In this document: one piece after another, positions 39,201 through 48,200 of the stretch
Layout of the letters: every line of letters starts with the position of its first letter
Position numbering within the stretch: the first letter of the stretch is position 1
The notes under the pieces: generated by a model
Databases searched by the model: none
What the model saw: the letters and a program-made list of their open reading frames with translations, nothing else
Told to the model about the DNA's origin: nothing
Source: Liolophura sinensis
Lineage: Eukaryota; Mollusca; Polyplacophora; Chitonida; Chitonidae
Reading direction: 5' to 3'
Assembly (NCBI RefSeq): GCF_032854445.1
Contig: NC_088295.1
Span: 54,109,249 to 54,173,248 of the forward strand
Length of the DNA: 64,000 nt
Made by a program: the position numbers and the translations under genes

Positions 39201-42200
39201 TTTGTTTCTGCAATAAAAATGAGAAAAGATTACAGCATGTTTTCAGAATTGATTTCAGCCTGTCTTTTATTTAAAAATGAAATAATAATAATATTGAGAC
39301 TTTAATAAATCATATTATTTTCTGTTTTTGCAAATACAGTACATCATTGCATTATCATGTTTTGTTTCTTGAGTAGTGCATCAAACAAAATTTAAATACA
39401 GAAACAAATAAATAAGTGATCATGTTTTGAGCAAACATCTTTCGGCGTCATGTACAGTGAGCTACCATTGTTATTGATCCTGAATATGTTATATTTTTTA
39501 TTATCAGTTGAGCCACTTCTCCATTGGTCAAACATAGTAGGGGCATCTCACAATGATAACTACAGAATCTGGGCATACGGGCAGTATTCCTCCCCGGGGG
39601 TGAAGCAGGTCTGCGAGTTTGGTTACCCCAATACTGTAGAGAAGGAACTCAGAGAGCATGTGAGTACAACAACAACCAGTGACATTTTCTCATAATGAGA
39701 GTCATAGTTGCTGTTTACTGAACAAATCATAGACCTTCTGTCTTGTTGTTTCTCTCGCCGTATCATGCTGTGGTGGTAATCTATATGTTGTAAGCAATTA
39801 TCTTGGGTTTGGTGCTAAAGCATTTCTTTAATTAATAACAGAATATATTTAACACTTTTTCATCTTTTTTAAGCAGTGGTTAGTTAAAATATCACTGGTA
39901 GAAATCAGTATTCATTACCAGCTTTTGTGGTTTATTTTTTAGTTACCCATAGACTAGAGCCTTGCTTGCCGTTTTGCTTCAGTCAATTAACTTTGGTTGT
40001 GGTTTTACTGATGCTTTTGTGACACATGTATTATATTATGGTTGTTATATTTCACTGATATACTTCAAGCTATGGCAAATATCCCATTAATGCGTTTACA
40101 CTTTGGCTAAGCACTCCGCTATAGTGCTGACCTAACCTACAGTGTATAGAGCAGACTACAGAATCGCAGAGCAGTCTCATACTTACAATTTGAAAACAGT
40201 TTACTGCGCTAAAATTGTGAATTACCTTAGAAAATTATTATTTTAATGCTTATATGCATAACAGTTGTCTTAGACATGTATGAAAAAATTAATAAACATT
40301 CAGGTTCATTCATAGATTATCATTTAGGTTCAACTAAGTTCAGGAGTAAAACCACAAATTAAGATTAACTTGGACATTAGGCTAAAAGACAGCTTCATTA
40401 TCCTGGTTCCAGGACTACGCTTAATTTTGTACAGTTTCTCAACTTGTCACTGTTAGGGATTGAACATTGGTAACAGAACTGTTCTATCACTGGGCGCACA
40501 AAACATAGATATGCTGTCCCCTGGACACCATACTGACAAGTATACCAGCTTTGTATATGTTATGTCACATGTTTACATTTCGCAGAGTTCTAAATACATC
40601 TGAGAGAAGTAATTTCCCAACTGAGTGTCAACAAAAATACTACAGTCTTTTCAAATATCGTAGTATGTAATGCAAAGTATGCTGAAGAGGCCTTTTTGTT
40701 GGAGTTAATTCAACTTCAGATCTTATTATCTAACAGGTTAATTCACATTAGAGATGTAGCTGTAGAATAAAGATGATGTTTGTGTTGCCTAATTCAATGT
40801 ATATGTGAGAAGAGTCACAACTGGTGTGGTACTATAATTTCACAGGGTGTGTGCTCACATGTAAGGCTGGTGTGTGTTCACATTTAAGGCTGGTGCATCA
40901 GCTCACATTTAAGGCTGGTGTCGGCTCACATTTAAGGGTGGTGTATGTGCCCATTTAAGACTCGTGTCAGCTCACATTTAAGGTTGGTGTGTGCTCAAAT
41001 TTAAGGCTGGTGTGTGCTCACATTTAAGGTGGGTGTGTGCTCACATTTAAGGCAGGTGTGTGCTCATTTTTAAGCCTGGTGTTTGCTCACATTTAAGGCT
41101 GGTGTGTGCTCACATTTAAGGCAGGTGTGTGCTCACATTTAAGCCTGGTGTTTGCTCACATTTAAAGCTGGTGTCAGCTCACATTTAAAGCTGATGTGTA
41201 CACTCACATTTAAGGCTGGTGTGTGTTCACACTTATGGCTTATGTGAGCTCACATTTAAAGGCTGGTGCACCTCATGTCATCATTATGACAAAAAATCAT
41301 CATAGAAACATCCAATGTTAAACGTACATGTACGTGACATGTTCTTGCAGTGTCATGTCACATCAGTTCAGGATAAATAGGTTCATTCTTCACTGAATTC
41401 AAATGTCTCAAATGTTTCTCATGGTGTCTCAGGGTGCACTAGCCTTTGCTGGCTGGAGCCATCAGTAGAGTTGTCAGTTTCTACTAACGATACAATGACT
41501 TTGTCTGGGTGTGGGCTGTAGAATTAATCCTCTGTTTTTTCTTTCGCTCTTTTTTTTTGCGCACTTTTGCTTGTTGACCCTTCCACCTCCCTCACCCTGG
41601 AGACAGAAGCAGCAGGTTTGGATCATCATTATTACTCTTCTATCATCTGTCTCTCTGTGTAGGAATTTCTGACAGCTCTTTCTACCTCAACATGTTGTAG
41701 TCCACAAAATGTATCAAGTCTGCCAACAATGTTACATAGATGGAATTTTTTTTTTCAATTTTTTTTCTTCTCTAGTTTCCTACATTGTCAACAGCATTAT
41801 TGCTGTCTGATCCAGTTCTTTGAAATAATTGGTGTGAGAAAGGCAAAAAATATGTCCATGTATATAGTGATTGCCAATTTCTCAATATTACAATGTTGTT
41901 TAATTTTTTCTCAATTTATAACGATTTAGGACACAGCATGTTTAAGGATTGAGAGCTGTCTGAGGTAATGATATATGTATATAATAGTCAAAAATATCCA
42001 GTCATCAACTGGTACCCTTCAGTTAGTCTAAGCCTGACACTATGCTTTATAGATGCTTACTTTCATTGGCGGATTTCAGTGTAATATGCCTTCAATAAAC
42101 TATGGCTGTTGTGGTGAAAAAAAAGGTACCGTTCTTTTCAGTATAACTAAAGTTGGTCATTTGTTTTTCATTACTAATGAATAATACTCGCTTGTTGTTT

Positions 42201-45200
42201 ACAGTAATGGTTTTCAACAGAAATATTTGTGTAACAGAGAATATTTAAAGTGTTGTTTAAAAGATAAATGTTTCTGATGTAAAAATGCACTTTCGTTTAT
42301 TAAGATTTCCACCATTATGTTGAACATTAGTGCTAACATGCCACTATAAAACTATTTTCTATTACTTAGATTTCACAATTTAAATGATTAGCAATGATAA
42401 TGTACTGTTTTGTTGTATGGCAATGTTTCGTATCTTTACGCTCAACAGACTACTGATATTCGCACCGTTGTCAAGACGACCAGTATATTTAACCTGCGAG
42501 AGACTCGAGAGGCTCGTTTCACAGTTGACAAAAAACATCACCTGTTCTCCTTCTTGTCCATGCTGGGTCCCAGCCCGGACTGGTGTGTTGGTAAGAAACT
42601 TGCATTTATGTCCAAACAGACTTGATCGAGGATGATTGTGTCTGTCTTATTCAGAGAAAGCTTTCAATTTGGATCAAAACCTGCAGATGGTTGTGGGTTT
42701 CCCCCGGGCTCTGCCCGGTTTCCACCCACCATAATGCTGGCCGCCGTCATATAAGTGAAATATTCTTGAGTACGGCGTAAAACACCAATCAAATAAATAA
42801 ATAAATCAATTTGGATCAAGGTCTGTGGAGTTACATTCCACTTCTCAGTCAAAAAACATGACATGATAGGTGCATTATTGGGAAAGGTGGCTAAGTTTTA
42901 CTGCCATAAACTCAAATAAACTCGGGAACGTCTGTGGCCTAGTGCTTAACATGATAGGGCAGTACAGCTTATGCTGGCTTCCTCTCCGGCAGTATGACTG
43001 GGAAAGTCTTCCAGCAACCTGCGGATGGTCGTAGAGCCCGGTTTCCTCCCACCAATATGCTGGATGCCGTTATATAAGTGAAATACTTTTGAATACAGCG
43101 TTAAACACCAATCAGATAAATAAACAAATCAAACAAACTCATTACTGTTACTGTTAACTTAGATTTTATCCTCAGCTTACTGTGGACAAGGGTTATCTTT
43201 GTACGTGTAGTTATCTACCTCTGTCTTCACATTGCCAAAATATCTTGAGAACAGATTCATGCATCAAAAAAATCTACAAAAAGTATCTTATAAGTGTCCA
43301 GCTGTTGTTATTATGGTACCTTTTTGTGATGAGGTTCAGAGCTGAGGGGGTTTTGTTTTTGTGTCACAGGTTTGAGTGGTTATGACATGTGCCTGCCTAA
43401 TTGCTCCTGGGCCCATGATCAAGTGATCGAGCTCTTTCCCTGGGATGCTGGCACTGACAGTGGCGTTACATATATGGCAAGTACATAAAATACATCTCTT
43501 AAATCTTGTAAGATTTTGTTATAACCACATGTATGTGGGGATGTTCAGTTCTTAAAAAAAACATCTAGTCCTACTGCACATGTGCATGTATGTTCTTCAT
43601 CAGATAGCACCCATGTCATATTAAGCTGCTCAAGTGTCATTTAACGTGTTCAGCTGCAAGGGGCATTCATTATGAGGGGCCTCCGTGGCTCAGTTGGTTA
43701 GCGTGCTAGCCCACCGTAATGACCCAGGAGTCTCTCACCAATGCGGTCGCTGAGAGTTCAAGTCCAGCTCATGCTGGCTTCCTCTCCGGCTGTATGTGGG
43801 AAGGTCTGCTAGCTACCTGCGGATGGTCATGGGTTTCCCCCGGGCTGCGCCCGGTTTCCACCCACCGTAATGCTGGCTGCCGTTGTATAAGTGAAATATT
43901 CTTGATTAAGGCGTGAAACACCAATCAAAAAAAAAAAAAAAATTTATTATGAGGTTTTCAAACAACAGTGAATCTAGGAGATTAACTAGTTGTCGTTTGG
44001 GAACTAGGCTGTATGGAATTATTGTGAAATACCTTACTGAATGATTTGATGTGTTGATAGGCTCCATGCATTGATTGCATAGGTGAAACAAATAGTTCTT
44101 AGAAGACACTCCAACAGAGGAAGCCTCCTTCAGAGCTAAATTTACAAATTCCCTTACTACATACCAAGGGACAATAGTCTGCAATGAATTATTTTTGAAA
44201 ATTCCCAGCTCACTATCAAACCTTAATATTGTACCAGTATTAGTCCTTAATTAACCCAAGGCCACCCTCTGCTCATCTTTTCTGTAAAGCTTCTGATCAA
44301 CGATGACGGACGGACGGAGAAGGAAATAAGCTGTGGTGGAAACATAACATCTTTGGTGGAAATGATAATCTCGCTGAAGAGAATTACCCTTGTTCCTTCC
44401 ATGATCACTTCTGTGGAATACTGTGAGGCAAACAAGGCAATGTACTCAATGTATGATAATTAACTTATTTTAATTCAAGCTTTAATGAAATAAAACACTG
44501 GTGTTTTCAGTCAAAAAATGTCAAGTCCCAACCTCCAGAGAAGATTCACCGCATCACAAATACATTCCCGGCTCACCCTGAAGCTCCATTTTACAATCCC
44601 GGGCTGCAGATGAAGCCTGTCGCCCGGCTCTACCTCAAGCGGCTCTACCCCAGGACAGACAACGAGAAGTGTGAGGAGGAGAAAGAGGGTCAGCCAGATG
44701 ACGACGATGACTCGCCTTCTGATGAGGAACTCATTGCCATGATGAAGAAGAAAATGATGATGCAGAAGAAAATCCGTGAGTTTCTATTGTCCTGAAACTT
44801 TTGTAAGAAAAAAAAAAGAAAAGATGTACTTTGTAGTTCCAAAGCATTGAGGTGCAAATTTTCTTTTCAAAGTTTTTATGATTTTCCCCTGAATCCTTTA
44901 ATAAGCAGTTTACCTGATTCATAAAGTAAAAAGAAAATAAGGTATTTTCTTACCATAGCACACTGTTTCAAGAAATACATTATACCAAGGAGGTAATGGC
45001 AATATCCAACGTTGGTTATATTGTGTGAAAGCAGTTTTCAGTCCTAAAAGTGGCAAAAAGTTGAAATGTGTTAGAAAATACTTCATTGGACCTTCATTGT
45101 CATTGGGATGCCGTGATATAAGTGAAACACAAATCGGATTGAATTTTAGCTGATGTGTGAGGGCTTATTTGGATGTTGTCAGAAATGGAGAAATGCGCTA

Positions 45201-48200
45201 CAAGTGAATGGGCAGATTGGACGGAGTGCACAGTGACGTGTGGGGTAGGCTTCAAGTACCGCAAAAGGATGTTCCTCAACCCCCTGGTGACAGAAGATAT
45301 GTGTAACTTATCCCTAGAGGAAACAGATAACTGTATTGGGGTGGAGAACACCTGTGGGGATGACCTCAGTAGTATCTATAGTTACCGGCAAAAAGGACGC
45401 GGCCGGCGCCCCAACAGGAAGAAGAACAAGAAGAAGTTTGAAGTACGTTATGATGAGGCCCCGGACCCCAATGACCCGTGTGCCATGACCCCGTGGTCAG
45501 ACTGGTCCCCGTGTAGTGTCTCCTGTGGTAAGGGTGTGCATGAGAGGTTTCGCATGTTCCTGCATAAATCTGGGACTGGACACTGCACTCAGTCCCGCAT
45601 GGAGAAGGAAGTCTGTATGGCCTCCATCGTGGACTGCCACAAAGCCACCATGATGAAGAACTTCACAGGTTAGTATGTGGAGATGCCACACAAATCACCA
45701 TATGGACGTAACAAAGTGTGGATAAACATTGTTATGATTATAGTCATGATAATAATACTAACCTATAGCATCTGCAGCGCCATAATATTATGGTTATGTA
45801 GTTCATGTTACGTCAGTGTGTGTGCAGAGTTATCCACCCTGCCTGCACAGGGGGCGCTCCGACCTGTTTTCTCTCTCTTCCTATTGTGTTGTTGGACTGC
45901 GTTTAGTATTGTGCATTGTGAACAGAAATACAGTTCAACCTTACTGATACTATGATACTAGTTTTATCACTGTAATATCGGGACTCCTCCTACCTCAACT
46001 GGCGCAGGTGCTGATGAGCCATTGCCCACTTTTATTAAGTAACACTAGTTCTACATTGTGTGATGGCAGTGGAATGATGATTCGGCCCAGTTTGCTCCAA
46101 ACTCAAAACTGGGATTTTGTTTCATCTTGCATTCATGATTGTCCTTAAGTAAATTTATTTATTTATTTGATTGGTGTTTTACGCCGTACTCAAGAATATT
46201 TCACTTATACGACAACGGCCAACATAATGGTGGGTGGAAACTGGGCGCAGCCTGGGGGAAACCCATGACCATCCGCAGGTTGCTGACAGACCTTCCCACT
46301 TACGGCCGGAGAGGAAGCCAGCCTGAGCTGGACTTGAACTCACGGTGACCGCATTGGTGAGAGACTGCTCATTACGCTGCGCTAGCATGCTAACCAACTG
46401 AGCCATGGAGGCCCCCTCCTTAAGTAAATGGCTCATGTTACGTCAAAATTTTGTCTGATCAACAAACCAACAGACAGAACGGTCTAACTCTTAGAGTAAT
46501 GGGTAATTGTCTTGTGTTTGTTGTTGACAATTAAATCCTTGAATGAAATTACCCCAGTCTACCACGTGACAGCACCCAATACTTCACAACCCTTGGACTG
46601 CTTGATAACAGCTAATAACTGGCCATAACTTTTGATTAATAATGTGTTTTGACAGCTGTGTGCAGTCTGAGAGTGGATCGGGGACTCTGTCGGGGAAACT
46701 TTCCACGCTGGCATTACAACACCAACATGAGGAAATGTCTGCCTTTCGATTACACCGGCTGTCGGGGAAATGACAATAACTTTGAAACAATGGAGCAATG
46801 CCGTCAGATTTGTGAAAGTCACATGGGTGAGTTAGTTATACTTACATACTTGTGGTATTCATTGTACTGTTCAAAACTGGATGAACGTGGTAGCATTATG
46901 ATGTAGACCTACATATATATGATTTTCTTCCGCTCAACTTCTTCTGATCTTGTGATGATAAATGTTTTTAGGAAAATTTGGTGGCCTGAGGCAGCAGAGG
47001 TAGTACCCCAGCCCACCAGACAAGGATCAAGGGGTAGCTCTTGCTATATATATCGCTGGAGACGCCTATATCTTAGGGTCAGACATTAGTAGTTACATGT
47101 CCGTGGTTAAGCATGACATGGTGGAATTGCAATATATTATTTAATGTTTGTTTACCTATCGGTGTAACATGGTGATGGTGATATAAAATGTATATAAACG
47201 CTGCGTTACACCTCCAGGCTGGAAGTACAGTATTTTATTCCTTTAGTGGTAGAAGCGTGGTCTCCAAACCCAGAGATCACTGATTCAAATGAAGATCTCC
47301 AGCTTGTAAGCCTCACCAGACTTGGTGCTGCAAACCCTGTTACCCTATTAGTTGCTTCCTGATGCCCCAAGATGCTTTGAGTCTTGGATTCGCATGGTCA
47401 ATCTAAGCCCAACTATAACTATCATTGTACATCTACTAGAATATTAAAATGATGCTAATTAGCACATATCATGTTAACACTGAGAATAAGATGACATAAA
47501 CTGTGGAGTGCCTTGAGTAAACCTTTAGCTTTTGGACACAGCAATTTACAGACATCCACCTAAAATGCCAGCTCATTGCTTATGTTATATTGGTTGCAAG
47601 GCAAGTGAGACCCCAATGAAATTTATGTAAGGCCACTTTTTTTCTGTGGTTATAAACAGCGACCCTGAACATTCCAAGTAACGATGAGGTGCAGGGCAGT
47701 GAAGAAGAAGCTCTCAAGTTGGCCATGATGAAGAAGCAGATGATGTTACAACAACAGCAAGGGAATGCTGAGGATGAGAATCTCAAGCAGCTGATGATGA
47801 AGAAAAAATTGATGGAACAACAGGGAGCTGGTGGTGAGGAGGATGAAGATCTAAAACTGCTGATGATGAAAAAACAGCTGATGGAGCAACAGCAAAATGC
47901 TGACAGTGAGGATCTCAAACTCCTCATGATGAAGAAACAAATGATGGAACAACAACAACACCAGCAGCAGCAGGGTGGTGATGATGAAAACTTAAAGCTG
48001 CTCATGATGAAAAAGCAGCGGATGATGTTACAACAGCAGCAGCAAGAACGGGAAGCACGTGCCCAGCGTGAGCGCGAGGAGTGGGAAAGGCGAAGGCGGG
48101 GTCCTCGAGTAGACTGCATGGTGACCCCGTGGACAGACTGGACCCCGTGCTCTGTCAGTTGTGGCAAAGGAATCACTACCAAACTGAGAATGATTAAAGC

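Larger units (their letters stand above)
42591..43369 (+). other. SPON1-like intron with two SINE copies
   Basis: 779 bp, phase 1, GTAAGA...TCACAG. SINE fragments at 42678-42805 and 42921-43133 make up nearly half of it. Confidence 0.88.
46827..47659 (+). other. SPON1-like intron (Kunitz to Met/Lys repeat exon)
   Basis: 833 bp, phase 1, GTGAGT...AAACAG. Contains a tRNA-like segment (47230-47320) and copy 1 of a duplicated block (47498-47651) that runs to within 8 bp of the acceptor end. Confidence 0.9.

Noticed and set aside
43481-43486. GT donor just after the GC donor
   Set aside because: Using it would shift the next exon out of frame and lose the conserved KSQPPEKI segment.
47580-48182. 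200-codon minus-strand open frame
   Set aside because: Antisense shadow of the Met/Lys/Gln coding repeat; cysteine and serine runs come from complementing CAG/ATG-rich codons.
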